Part shown: piece after piece, positions 17,391 through 25,334 of the stretch
How the letters are laid out: each line of letters begins with the position of its first letter
Position numbering within the stretch: the stretch's first letter is position 1
DNA from: Scandinavium sp036271055
GTDB lineage: Bacteria; Pseudomonadota; Gammaproteobacteria; Enterobacterales; Enterobacteriaceae
NCBI RefSeq assembly: GCF_036271055.1
Contig: NZ_DATBBJ010000053.1
Span: 21,985-85,984 of the forward strand
Direction: 5' to 3'
Length of the DNA: 64,000 bases
Position numbers and translations under genes: made by a program
Notes under the pieces: generated by a model
Seen by the model: only the letters and a program-made list of their open reading frames with translations
The model's database searches: none
Told to the model about the DNA's origin: nothing

Positions 17391-19358
17391 ATGGGCATTT
17401 TTTCTATTGCGGATCAGCACCTGCGGTTTGCGGTCAAACTGGCCTGCGCGATTGTGCTGGCGCTTTTTGTCGGCTTTCACTTTGAACTGGAAACGCCACG
17501 CTGGGCGGTTCTGACCGCAGCGATTGTCGCGGCAGGTCCTGCGTTTGCTGCTGGTGGCGAGCCTTACTCTGGGGCCATCCGTTATCGCGGGATGCTGCGT
17601 ATTGTCGGGACGTTTATCGGCTGTATCGCGGCGTTAGTGATGATTATCGTCATGATCCGCGCACCGTTGCTGATGGTCATGGTGTGCTGTCTGTGGGCCG
17701 GTTTTTGCACCTGGATTTCTTCCCTGGTTAAAGTGGAGAACTCCTATGCCTGGGGGCTTTCCGGTTATACCGCACTGATCATTATCATCACCGTTCAGAA
17801 CGCACCGTTGCTTTCCCCGCAGTTCGCGGTTGAGCGTTGCAGCGAGATAGTGATTGGTATTGTCTGCGCGATTGTCGCGGATCTGCTGTTCTCGCCACGT
17901 TCTATCAAACAGGAAATCGATCGCGAGCTGGATGCGTTACTGGTCGCACAGTATCGGTTGATGCAACTTTGTATCCGCCACGGCGACAGTGAAGAAGTGG
18001 ATAACGCCTGGAGCGCGCTGGTACGTCAGACTCAGGCTCTGGAAGGGATGCGCAGCAATCTGCACATGGAGTCTTCCCGCTGGGCGCGTGCGAATCGTCG
18101 CCTGAAAGCACTGAATACGCTGTCACTGACGTTAATTACCCAGGCCTGTGAAACCTACCTGATTCAAAATACCCGTCCGGATCTCATCACTCCCGAATGG
18201 CGCGAGATGTTCGACGAGCCTGCTGAAACCGTGCAGGACGTCCATAAACAGTTAAAACGCATGCGCCGTATTCTTTCGTGGACCGGTGAACACGACACGC
18301 CGATTACGTTGTATAGCTGGGTGGGTGCTGCCAGCCGCTTCCAGTTACTTAAACGCGGTGTGGCAGGCAACGCAAAAGTCAGCGTTCGTGAAGAGGAAAT
18401 CTTGCAAGGCGAAGTGGTGGTCAAAGTGGAATCGGCGGAACGCCATCACGCGATGGTGAATTTCTGGCGTACCACGATTGCCTGTGCGCTTGGCACACTG
18501 TTTTGGTTGTGGACCGGCTGGACATCCGGCAGCGGGGCGATGGTGATGATTGCTGTTGTCACTTCGCTTGCGATGCGTTTGCCCAACCCGAAAATGGCAG
18601 CCATCGACTTTTTGTACGGGACGATAGCCGCATTGCCGGTGGGGGCGTTTTACTTCCTGGTCGTGCTCCCTTCGACTCAGCAAAGTATGTTGCTGCTCTG
18701 TATTAGTCTCGCGGTGCTGGCGTTCTTTATTGGGATTGAAGTGCAGAAACGGCGGATTGGCTCGCTTGGGACCTTGGCCTCGACCATTAACATCCTGGTG
18801 CTGGATAACCCGATGACTTTCCATTTCAGCCAGTTCCTCGATAGCGCACTCGGTCAGTTAGTGGGCTGTTTCCTCGCGCTGATGGTGATTTTGTTAGTGC
18901 GCGATAATTCACAGGCCCGTACCGGACGCGTGTTGCTGAACCAGTTTGTCTCCGCGGCGGTATCATCGCTTACGACTAATACTGCACGGCGCAATGAGAA
19001 CCATCTGCCTGCGCTGTATCAACAGCTTTTTTTGCTGTTAAACAAATTCCCCGGCGATATCGCGAAATTCCGTCTGGCGCTGACGCTGATTATTGCGCAT
19101 CAGCGTTTGCGTGATGCGCCAGTGCCCGTCAACGACGATCTTTCTGCGTTCCATCGCCAACTCCGACGCACCGCCGATAAACTGATTTCAGCCAGCAGTG
19201 ATGATAAACGTCACCGCTATTTTGGGCGTTTACTGGAAGAGTTGGATGTTTATCAGGAAAAATTGGTTATCTGGCAAGCCTCCCCACAGGTCACCGAGCC
19301 GGTGAAACGGCTGGTGGGCATGTTACGGAAATACCAGCATGCGCTAACTGTGAGTTAA
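17391..19358 (+). CDS. aaeB: Aromatic carboxylic acid efflux pump AaeB
   Basis: Inner-membrane transporter of the ArAE family that acts as a relief valve for aromatic acids. The 655 residues match E. coli AaeB. Two membrane bundles of about five or six helices each (roughly residues 13-165 and 355-510) are separated by a soluble segment, with a soluble C-terminus. A strong terminator follows. Confidence 0.96.
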   Translation: MGIFSIADQHLRFAVKLACAIVLALFVGFHFELETPRWAVLTAAIVAAGPAFAAGGEPYSGAIRYRGMLRIVGTFIGCIAALVMIIVMIRAPLLMVMVCCLWAGFCTWISSLVKVENSYAWGLSGYTALIIIITVQNAPLLSPQFAVERCSEIVIGIVCAIVADLLFSPRSIKQEIDRELDALLVAQYRLMQLCIRHGDSEEVDNAWSALVRQTQALEGMRSNLHMESSRWARANRRLKALNTLSLTLITQACETYLIQNTRPDLITPEWREMFDEPAETVQDVHKQLKRMRRILSWTGEHDTPITLYSWVGAASRFQLLKRGVAGNAKVSVREEEILQGEVVVKVESAERHHAMVNFWRTTIACALGTLFWLWTGWTSGSGAMVMIAVVTSLAMRLPNPKMAAIDFLYGTIAALPVGAFYFLVVLPSTQQSMLLLCISLAVLAFFIGIEVQKRRIGSLGTLASTINILVLDNPMTFHFSQFLDSALGQLVGCFLALMVILLVRDNSQARTGRVLLNQFVSAAVSSLTTNTARRNENHLPALYQQLFLLLNKFPGDIAKFRLALTLIIAHQRLRDAPVPVNDDLSAFHRQLRRTADKLISASSDDKRHRYFGRLLEELDVYQEKLVIWQASPQVTEPVKRLVGMLRKYQHALTVS

Positions 19359-19379
19359 TTCGTCATCGTCCTAAACCGA

Positions 19380-19406
19380 ACCGACGCCAAAAGCGTCGGT
19401 TTTTTT
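19380..19406 (+). terminator. Rho-independent terminator of aaeXAB
   Basis: An 8-bp GC-rich stem (19380-19387 with 19393-19400) with a 5-base loop is followed directly by six more T. Confidence 0.9.
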
Positions 19407-19453
19407 ATGGCTATACTTAACTGTTATCACAGGACAACACTGTCGGAGGAAAC

Positions 19454-20908
19454 ATGACAATGCAGGCTCTCCAGGATAACGAACTCTTTCAGACTGGTTT
19501 TCTGGTTAATGGCGAATGGAAAACGCTCGATACCACGTTCGATGTGGTAAACCCGGCGACCGGGGAAACGATCGCCAAAGTGGCGAAGGCCGGGAAACAG
19601 GAAACCGAAGCCGCTATCGCGGCGGCAAGTAAAGCCTTCCCACTGTGGCGGGCGAAAACGGCCAAAGAGCGCTCGGAAATACTGTATCGCTGGTATCAGC
19701 TGATTATCGAAAACAAAACCTGGCTCGGCAAGCTGATGACCACCGAGCAGGGCAAGCCGCTGAAAGAAGCGGAAGGTGAAGTCGAATACGCCGCGAGCTT
19801 TATTCAGTGGTTCGCCGAGCAAGGCAAGCGTGCCAACGGCGAAATCATTCCACCGGCAAAACCCGGTTCCCGTATTCTCGCGACCCGCGAACCTATTGGT
19901 GTGGTGGCTGCAATCACACCGTGGAATTTCCCGATGGCAATGCTCACCCGTAAACTCGGTCCGGCTTTGGCGGCGGGTTGTACGGGGGTGATTAAGCCGG
20001 CAAACAACACACCGCTCAGCGCATTTGCCCTGCTGCAATTGGCAAAAAAAGCGGGCGTGCCTGATGGCGTGCTGAACGCCGTTGCCGGTAACACGCAGGA
20101 AATAAGCGATGCGATAATGGCGAGCCATGACGTGCGCAAAATATCCTTCACCGGTTCTACCGCTGTCGGTAAAACGCTGGTACGCAACGCTGCGGAAACC
20201 ATGAAAAAAGTGTCGATGGAATTGGGCGGGAACGCCCCGTATATCGTGTTTGACGATGCGGATATCGACGCGGCGGTAAAAGGGGCGATTGCTAATAAAT
20301 TCCGCAACGCCGGGCAGGTGTGTGTCAGCGTGAATCGCTTCTATATTCATGAAAAGGTGTATGACGATTTCACCCGCAAACTGACCGATGCAGTCAACGC
20401 ACTCAAAGTCGGTAACGGCATGGATGAAGGCGTTGTGGTTGGCCCATTGATTGAGCCTGCGGCGGTGAAAAAAGTGCGTGAACACGTGGAAGATGCCGTC
20501 GCGAAAGGGGCCAACATTTTGGCAGGCGGTAAGCCGCATGCCCTCGGCGGTAATTTCTGGCTGCCGACCGTTTTGGGCGATTGCAGCGACAACATGCAAC
20601 TTGCGCAGGAAGAAACGTTCGGCCCGGTGGCGGCCTGCTTCCGTTTCACCAGTGAAGAGGAAGTCATCCAACGCGCGAACAATACGCCGTTTGGTTTGGC
20701 TGCCTACTTCTATACTCAAAATTTACAGCGCGTGTTCCGGGTTTCTCAGGCGCTGGAAAGCGGCATGATTGGCATTAACGAGTGTGCCGTTTCGACAGAG
20801 CTGGGACCGTTTGGCGGTGTAAAAGAGTCTGGGCTGGGCCGTGAAGGCTCCGTGTTGGGACTGGATGAGTTTCTGGAAGTGAAAACCCTGCATCTGGGGG
20901 GATTATAA
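19454..20908 (+). CDS. NAD(P)-dependent aldehyde dehydrogenase, GabD-like (succinate-semialdehyde dehydrogenase family)
   Basis: 484-residue aldehyde dehydrogenase resembling E. coli GabD (482) throughout. The motifs are TPWNFP (155-160), the cofactor loop FTGSTAVGK (232-240), the catalytic Glu in MELGGN (E256) and the nucleophile Cys in GQVCVS (C290). GabD has a second Cys two places later; here it is Ser. The ATG at 19454 follows GGAGG at 5-6 bases. K-12 has no gene between aaeB and yhcO. No gabT or gabP is adjacent, so the true substrate is open: succinate semialdehyde is likely by family, an aromatic or other semialdehyde is possible. A terminator separates it from aaeB and a -10-like TATACT lies at 19412-19417. 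Confidence 0.85.
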   Translation: MTMQALQDNELFQTGFLVNGEWKTLDTTFDVVNPATGETIAKVAKAGKQETEAAIAAASKAFPLWRAKTAKERSEILYRWYQLIIENKTWLGKLMTTEQGKPLKEAEGEVEYAASFIQWFAEQGKRANGEIIPPAKPGSRILATREPIGVVAAITPWNFPMAMLTRKLGPALAAGCTGVIKPANNTPLSAFALLQLAKKAGVPDGVLNAVAGNTQEISDAIMASHDVRKISFTGSTAVGKTLVRNAAETMKKVSMELGGNAPYIVFDDADIDAAVKGAIANKFRNAGQVCVSVNRFYIHEKVYDDFTRKLTDAVNALKVGNGMDEGVVVGPLIEPAAVKKVREHVEDAVAKGANILAGGKPHALGGNFWLPTVLGDCSDNMQLAQEETFGPVAACFRFTSEEEVIQRANNTPFGLAAYFYTQNLQRVFRVSQALESGMIGINECAVSTELGPFGGVKESGLGREGSVLGLDEFLEVKTLHLGGL

Positions 20909-20963
20909 GCGGCGTTCGGGGCGGCATTCATTGTCGCCCGCTCGCAAGAGAGGCGGGGCATGC

Positions 20964-21239
20964 ATGAAAATCTACACCTTCGATTTTGATGAGATAGAGA
21001 CTCAGAACGATTTCTATCGTGAGTTCACCCGCACTTTCGCGCTCAGCGGCACGTCAGTCCGCGATCTGGATTCTCTCTGGGAGGTGGTGACCGGCACTCA
21101 ACTTCCGTTGCCGCTGGAGATAGAGTTTGTCCATCTGGAAGAGAGGCAGCGTCGGCGTTACGGCGCATTGATTCTGTTGTTTGATGAAGCGGAAGAAGAA
21201 CTGGAAGGGATGTTGCGGTTCAATGTGCGGTATCAATAA
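20964..21239 (+). CDS. yhcO: Barstar-family protein YhcO
   Basis: 91-residue protein of the barstar (barnase inhibitor) fold; no partner RNase is known in E. coli. It is recognised by MKIYTFDFDEIETQ at the start and LPLPLEIEFVHL in the middle. The ATG at 20964 follows a purine-rich AGAGAGGCGGGG. Its stop overlaps the terminator of the convergent yhcN-type gene. Confidence 0.93.
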   Translation: MKIYTFDFDEIETQNDFYREFTRTFALSGTSVRDLDSLWEVVTGTQLPLPLEIEFVHLEERQRRRYGALILLFDEAEEELEGMLRFNVRYQ

Positions 21240-21263
21240 AAAAGCCCCCGGCAAGCCAGGGGC
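21237..21263 (-). terminator. Terminator of the yhcN-type genes
   Basis: On the minus strand a GCCCC/GGGGC stem with an inner GGC/GCC stem (21244-21263) is followed by six T (complement of 21238-21243). A second small hairpin (GTCGTC/GACGAC, 21266-21283) lies just before it. The element overlaps the yhcO stop codon. Confidence 0.75.
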
Positions 21264-21289
21264 AAGTCGTCAGTTAAGACGACGAGGGT

Positions 21290-21556
21290 TTATTTGTACA
21301 GCTCAGCAGTGGCATGCCAGGTATCGCCACTACGTGCTTCAATGATGCGGTAGCTGCTGGCGCCTTCTTTCTCAGCTTTTGCTGCCAGTTCATGACGCAT
21401 ATCCATTGGGGCGCTACCTACCTGAGAAACGGAAACGGTACCCATAGACTGCAGATTTTGTGCCTGCTCTGCACTGACCTGGTGAACGGCTGCGCCTGCG
21501 CTAAAGGAAAGAACCGATGCCAGACCCAGTGTTGCGATAATCATTGCGCTTTTCAT
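21290..21556 (-). CDS. YhcN/BhsA-type small periplasmic stress protein (paralogue 1)
   Basis: 88-residue DUF1471 protein with an N-terminal signal peptide (cleavage near AGA-AVHQV, about residue 22) and the conserved end GDTWHATAELYK. Family members (YhcN, BhsA, McbA, YdgH) are small periplasmic or outer-membrane-associated proteins induced by acid, peroxide or other stress. Paralogue 2 lies 112 bases upstream on the same strand and looks more like K-12 YhcN at its N-terminus. K-12 has a single gene here, so this copy appears to be an extra one. The function is not known in detail. Confidence 0.88.
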   Translation of the reverse strand: MKSAMIIATLGLASVLSFSAGAAVHQVSAEQAQNLQSMGTVSVSQVGSAPMDMRHELAAKAEKEGASSYRIIEARSGDTWHATAELYK

Positions 21557-21668
21557 AATCTTTACTCCTCAATTCATTGACTACGCGGCCAGAAGGTTTG
21601 AACTGCTTTTTTTATGCCTGGTGCCGCGATGTTAAATTCTGTTTAGTGACTGACTACGTTCGAAAAAC

Positions 21669-21932
21669 TTATTTGTACAGTTCAGCCGTTGCGTGCCAAT
21701 GGTCGCCGCTACGTGCTTCAATGACGCGATAAGAGGAAGCCCCTTGTTCCTGCGCTTTCTGGTTCAGCATTTCGTGCATGTCCATTGGGGAAGAACCTAC
21801 CGCACCCACGGAAACGGTGCCGATGGCTTCGCGATTCGCTGCCTGATCTGTGTTGATTGAATCAGCGGCGAAAGCGCCAAAAGAAAGAACAGAAAGGATG
21901 GTCAACGCGCTCACAGTTGTTTTGATTTTCAT
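21669..21932 (-). CDS. yhcN: Periplasmic stress protein YhcN
   Basis: 87-residue DUF1471 protein with signal peptide (MKIKTTVSALTILSVLSFGAFA, cleavage about residue 22) and C-terminus GDHWHATAELYK. It matches E. coli YhcN, which is linked to acid and peroxide resistance. An in-frame start at 21986 adds 18 residues, but the ATG at 21932 leaves a normal signal peptide and matches the family. The region upstream is AT-rich and may hold its promoter. Confidence 0.92.
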   Translation of the reverse strand: MKIKTTVSALTILSVLSFGAFAADSINTDQAANREAIGTVSVGAVGSSPMDMHEMLNQKAQEQGASSYRVIEARSGDHWHATAELYK

Positions 21933-22279
21933 GATTTCTACCTCGTCGAATTTTTTATCAGGGTCCTGTTTCGTGACCCTCATCACAAAATCAAGTATAC
22001 ACTAATCACTGGAAAAATTAATACCAGACTAATGGTTTCATGTGTAATTAAGTGTCAAAAACCGTCATTTTAATAACGTAAAAGCATTAAAAATGTCAGT
22101 CAGAGCGTAGGTTGAGTATTTATTTTTAATAAAATCATGACGATATGAGAAATTGATATTTTGTGCGATTTTGCTAATAACATTCACTGGATGATTACAA
22201 AAAGGCAGTGAAACGCACTTAATGTTAAATAAAAGGGAGTTTTATGTAGCGACGTGAGTCGTATACGGAAGAGAAGGCG
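21933..22279. other. AT-rich intergenic region upstream of yhcN
   Basis: About 350 bases between yhcN and the argR terminator, markedly richer in A and T than the neighbours, with many TTAAT and AAAATT runs. It probably holds the yhcN promoter and could be bound by H-NS. I see no gene. GGGAG at 22235-22239 is followed by ATGTAG (22244-22249), a start codon with an immediate stop. Confidence 0.4.
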
Positions 22280-22302
22280 CTCTCCGGCCAGGCGCCGGAG
22301 AG
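22280..22302 (-). terminator. Terminator of argR
   Basis: A perfect 9-bp stem (22280-22288 with 22294-22302) with a 5-base loop lies 8 bases past the argR stop. The following minus-strand bases are pyrimidine-rich rather than a pure T-run. Confidence 0.65.
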
Positions 22303-22309
22303 AAGGGGA

Positions 22310-22780
22310 TTAAAGCTCTTGCTCGAACAGGACCAGAATAGCTTCGTAGAGATCTTTAACGGTAAATCCACGCGCAGGCGTCGTGAAGATAGTGTCATCC
22401 CCGGCGATGCTGCCCAGAATCCCTTCCGCTTTACCCAAAGAGTCGAGAAGACGCGCAATGAGCTGTGCCGCACCAGGGCTTGTGTGAATGACCACAACTG
22501 CATCGTTATAGTCGATATCAAGTACCAGATTTTTGAGCGGACTGGATGTAGTCGGAACACCCAGTTCTGCTGGCAAGCAGTAGACCATCTCCATTTTGGC
22601 GTTGCGCGTACGGACCGCACCAAACTTGGTGAGCATACGGGAGACTTTGGACTGATTGATGTTTTCGAAGCCCCCCTCCTGCAATGCCTGAACTATCTCT
22701 CCTTGAGAGCTAAATTTTTCTTCTTTTAACAGCGATTTAAACGCTTTGACTAACTCTTCTTGTTTCGCAGAGCTTCGCAT
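22310..22780 (-). CDS. argR: Arginine repressor ArgR
   Basis: Hexameric arginine-dependent regulator of arginine synthesis and catabolism, and accessory factor for cer-type recombination. The 156 residues equal E. coli. The winged helix (SSQGEIVQALQEGGFENINQ...) is N-terminal. The C-terminal oligomerisation and arginine domain contains HTSPGAAQ and the GDDTIFT motif with the ligand-binding aspartates. It is divergent from mdh, and the candidate ARG boxes upstream fit autoregulation. Confidence 0.97.
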   Translation of the reverse strand: MRSSAKQEELVKAFKSLLKEEKFSSQGEIVQALQEGGFENINQSKVSRMLTKFGAVRTRNAKMEMVYCLPAELGVPTTSSPLKNLVLDIDYNDAVVVIHTSPGAAQLIARLLDSLGKAEGILGSIAGDDTIFTTPARGFTVKDLYEAILVLFEQEL

Positions 22781-22806
22781 AAGTGACCTGTATCATGGCG
22801 GAAGAA

Positions 22807-22844
22807 ACAACATTATTATGCATATAGATGAATTTTTATGCAAA
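22807..22844 (-). promoter_or_regulatory. Candidate ARG boxes upstream of argR
   Basis: The box at 22827-22844 has TGAAT-tttt-ATGCA (22829-22842), one mismatch from the ARG consensus. A weaker partner at 22807-22824 shares ATGCA. The two 18-base boxes are 2 bases apart; as I recall, the argR operator of E. coli has this 2-base gap while other ARG pairs have 3. Confidence 0.6.
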
Positions 22845-23195
22845 TGATCTGCCGTGAATAAGGCTGAAATAATGTTATGAAAGGGAACGATTTTATCAAA
22901 AAACGTTATCAAGAAACACGCTTTCGTCACGAGTCGAAAATAACGACAAAAGTAAATCAATTGTTATAAAAATGGTGTTGTTTTGGCACTGTTGCCGGGT
23001 GTATTGTAACCAGCAATCGACCGTTTACACCGTCGCGGAGGCCATTCACAGGCGATAAAGTGAGCGGTAGCTCTGCAATGCTGCGGGCAGTGCCGCATTC
23101 TTCAGTCACGCTTGTTGTTATTGTTTTTCTTGTGAATTAAGGTTGCCCGCAATGGAGTTACGGTAGATAAAACTAACCATAATAAGGAGTTTAGG
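22845..23195. other. argR-mdh divergent control region
   Basis: About 350 bases, AT-rich near argR and mixed near mdh. In E. coli mdh is repressed by ArcA and responds to CRP, so binding sites are expected here, but I could not pick a clear consensus for either. A possible promoter, TTGCCC (23143-23148) with GATAAA (23166-23171), lies just upstream of the mdh ribosome-binding site AAGGAG. No gene seen. Confidence 0.35.
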
Positions 23196-24131
23196 ATGAA
23201 AGTCGCAGTCCTCGGCGCAGCTGGCGGTATCGGTCAGGCGCTTGCCCTACTACTCAAGACCCAACTGCCTTCAGGCTCAGAACTCTCCCTGTATGATATC
23301 GCTCCGGTCACCCCGGGCGTGGCAGTCGATCTCAGTCACATCCCGACCGCGGTGAAAATCAAAGGTTTCTCCGGTGAAGACGCAACCCCAGCACTGGAAG
23401 GTGCTGATGTGGTGCTGATTTCCGCAGGCGTCGCACGTAAGCCAGGCATGGATCGCTCCGATCTGTTTAACGTCAACGCAGGTATCGTCAAAAATCTGGT
23501 GCAGCAGGTCGCGAAAACTTGTCCGAAAGCCTGCATCGGGATCATCACTAACCCGGTCAATACCACGGTGGCCATCGCCGCAGAAGTGCTGAAAAAAGCC
23601 GGTGTGTATGACAAAAACAAACTGTTTGGCGTCACCACGCTGGACATCATCCGCTCCAACACCTTTGTGGCGGAACTGAAAGGCAAACAACCAACTGACA
23701 TCGAAGTGCCAGTGATTGGCGGCCACTCAGGTGTGACCATTCTGCCACTGTTGTCACAGATCCCTGGTGTCAGTTTCACCGAGCAGGAAGTCGCAGACCT
23801 GACTAAACGTATTCAGAACGCCGGGACCGAAGTGGTGGAAGCCAAAGCCGGTGGCGGTTCTGCAACGCTCTCTATGGGTCAGGCGGCAGCGCGTTTTGGC
23901 TTGTCTCTGGTGCGTGCTCTGCAAGGTGAGAAAGGCGTAGTGGAATGTGCCTATGTCGAAGGCGACGGCGAGCATGCGCGTTTCTTCTCACAGCCACTGC
24001 TGCTGGGTAAAAACGGTGTTGAAGAGCGTCAGTCAATCGGCAAACTGAGCGCTTACGAGCAGCAGTCGCTGGAAGGCATGCTGGATACGCTGAAGAAAGA
24101 TATCGTGCTGGGCGAAGAGTTCGTGAAATAA
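23196..24131 (+). CDS. mdh: Malate dehydrogenase (NAD+)
   Basis: TCA-cycle enzyme interconverting malate and oxaloacetate. The 311 residues compare with 312 in E. coli. The Rossmann loop GAAGGIGQ is at 7-14, substrate arginines at R81, R87 and R153, and the catalytic pair at D150 and H177 (GGHSG). The gene stands alone, divergent from argR, with a strong terminator shared with convergent degS. Confidence 0.98.
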   Translation: MKVAVLGAAGGIGQALALLLKTQLPSGSELSLYDIAPVTPGVAVDLSHIPTAVKIKGFSGEDATPALEGADVVLISAGVARKPGMDRSDLFNVNAGIVKNLVQQVAKTCPKACIGIITNPVNTTVAIAAEVLKKAGVYDKNKLFGVTTLDIIRSNTFVAELKGKQPTDIEVPVIGGHSGVTILPLLSQIPGVSFTEQEVADLTKRIQNAGTEVVEAKAGGGSATLSMGQAAARFGLSLVRALQGEKGVVECAYVEGDGEHARFFSQPLLLGKNGVEERQSIGKLSAYEQQSLEGMLDTLKKDIVLGEEFVK

Positions 24132-24148
24132 ACTCAGCGTCAGAAAGC

Positions 24149-24179
24149 AAAACCGGAGCCTCTGTGCTCCGGTTTTTTT
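24149..24179. terminator. Bidirectional terminator between mdh and degS
   Basis: An ACCGGAGC/GCTCCGGT stem with a 6-base loop is followed by T7 on the plus strand and by a T-run on the minus strand, so it can serve both convergent genes. Confidence 0.9.
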
Positions 24180-24186
24180 ATGTCTA

Positions 24187-25245
24187 TCAGTTGGTGGCGG
24201 GGTATTCTTGAATAGTCACTTTCAGCGAAAGCTTTTTATCATCACGCATGACGACCACCGGAATGTCTGAGCCTGGACGAATTTCCGCCACCTGGTCCAT
24301 AGTTTCCAGCGCGGAAACCGCAGGTTTGTCGTTTACCGACACAATCACATCATTCACCTGAATGCCTGCCTGAGCCGCTGGGCCACCAGACGCAACCTCA
24401 TTCACCACAATGCCCTGAATCTGATCCATCGCGCCGCCCTGCGTATGCAGAGGCGCAATTTCGCGACCGCTAATGCCGATATAGCCACGGATCACCCGAC
24501 CATCTCGGATCAGCTTATCCATAATTTTGGTCGCCAACTGGAAAGGAATAGCAAAGCCAATGCCTTCCGGCGTTTCGCCATCATTACTTTTATCAAAGGA
24601 AAGGGTGTTAATCCCCATCAGCTCACCGAGGGAATTCACCAGCGCGCCGCCGGAGTTGCCGTGGTTAATGGAGGCATCTGTTTGTAGGAAATTCTGACGA
24701 CCTGATGGATTCAGACCGATACGGCCTGTGGCGCTGATAATCCCCTGGGTAATTGTCTGCCCAAGGTTATAGGGGTTACCGATAGCCAACACCACATCGC
24801 CAATATGCGGCGTGCGTTTACGGTTGATAGGAATAACGGGCAGGCCACCGCTAGCGTTGATTTTCAGTACCGCGAGGTCAGTGAGCGTATCGGACCCAAC
24901 CAACAGCGCTTCGAAGACGCGGCCATCCTGTAACGCAACGATGATTTGATCCGCATCGTTGATCACATGCTTGTTGGTAACGATGTAGCCGCGCTCGTCC
25001 ATGATGACCCCGGAGCCCAGCGTCAGCATGTTACGGCTGGTGTTATTCAGGGCTCGGTTATAGACGTTGACGACGGCGGGTGCGGCACGTTTGACGGCCT
25101 GATTATAGCTGACAGGGGACTCATCAGTGCTGTCATAAGTCGCTGATGAAATAGGGCTAAATTGCCGCAATGACGGCAGAACGGCCAGCAAAATGCCACC
25201 GACGATACATCCGATTGCGACTGAACGTAAGAGCTTTACAAGCAT
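24187..25245 (-). CDS. degS: Site-1 serine protease DegS (sigma-E pathway)
   Basis: Inner-membrane-anchored periplasmic protease. Its PDZ domain senses unfolded porin C-termini, and it then cleaves RseA to release sigma-E. An N-terminal anchor (about 5-24) is followed by a trypsin-like domain with H93, D123 and S198 (GNSGG) and one PDZ domain to the end. The three catalytic positions are each 3 lower than in K-12 because of a 3-residue gap in the loop near 70-75. The protein has 352 residues against 355. The ATG at 25245 gives MLVKLLRSVA; an earlier start would add a non-conserved 14-residue tail before the anchor. Confidence 0.96.
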   Translation of the reverse strand: MLVKLLRSVAIGCIVGGILLAVLPSLRQFSPISSATYDSTDESPVSYNQAVKRAAPAVVNVYNRALNNTSRNMLTLGSGVIMDERGYIVTNKHVINDADQIIVALQDGRVFEALLVGSDTLTDLAVLKINASGGLPVIPINRKRTPHIGDVVLAIGNPYNLGQTITQGIISATGRIGLNPSGRQNFLQTDASINHGNSGGALVNSLGELMGINTLSFDKSNDGETPEGIGFAIPFQLATKIMDKLIRDGRVIRGYIGISGREIAPLHTQGGAMDQIQGIVVNEVASGGPAAQAGIQVNDVIVSVNDKPAVSALETMDQVAEIRPGSDIPVVVMRDDKKLSLKVTIQEYPATN

Positions 25246-25294
25246 GATGCGATTATCACAGGTAAGGAAACGGGTGAAGCATATCACGAGTTAT

Positions 25295-25322
25295 GCGGAC
25301 ATCACACGCAGGCGATGTCCGC
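25295..25322 (-). terminator. Hairpin between degQ and degS
   Basis: A perfect 9-bp stem (25295-25303 with 25314-25322) with a 10-base loop lies just past the degQ stop. No T-run follows, so termination may be weak and degQ transcripts may continue into degS. Confidence 0.5.
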
Positions 25323-25334
25323 CTTCAATTTCGT

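Noticed and set aside
19427..20719. 430-residue open frame antisense to the GabD-like gene
   Set aside because: The plus-strand frame holds every catalytic motif; the antisense product is His/Phe/Arg-rich without recognisable motif.
14469..21932. Aromatic efflux region as a genomic island
   Set aside because: No integrase, tRNA, direct repeats or clear change in codon use were seen; single-gene gains or losses explain the differences from K-12.
22244..22249. Start codon directly followed by a stop (ATGTAG) behind GGGAG
   Set aside because: A minimal start-stop unit can arise by chance in AT-rich DNA, and nothing downstream on that strand would be regulated by it, since argR is on the other strand.
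22980..23000. Possible sigma-54 promoter (TGGCAC...TTGCC) upstream of mdh
   Set aside because: The GG and GC elements are about 10 rather than 12 bases apart, which is too close for sigma-54.
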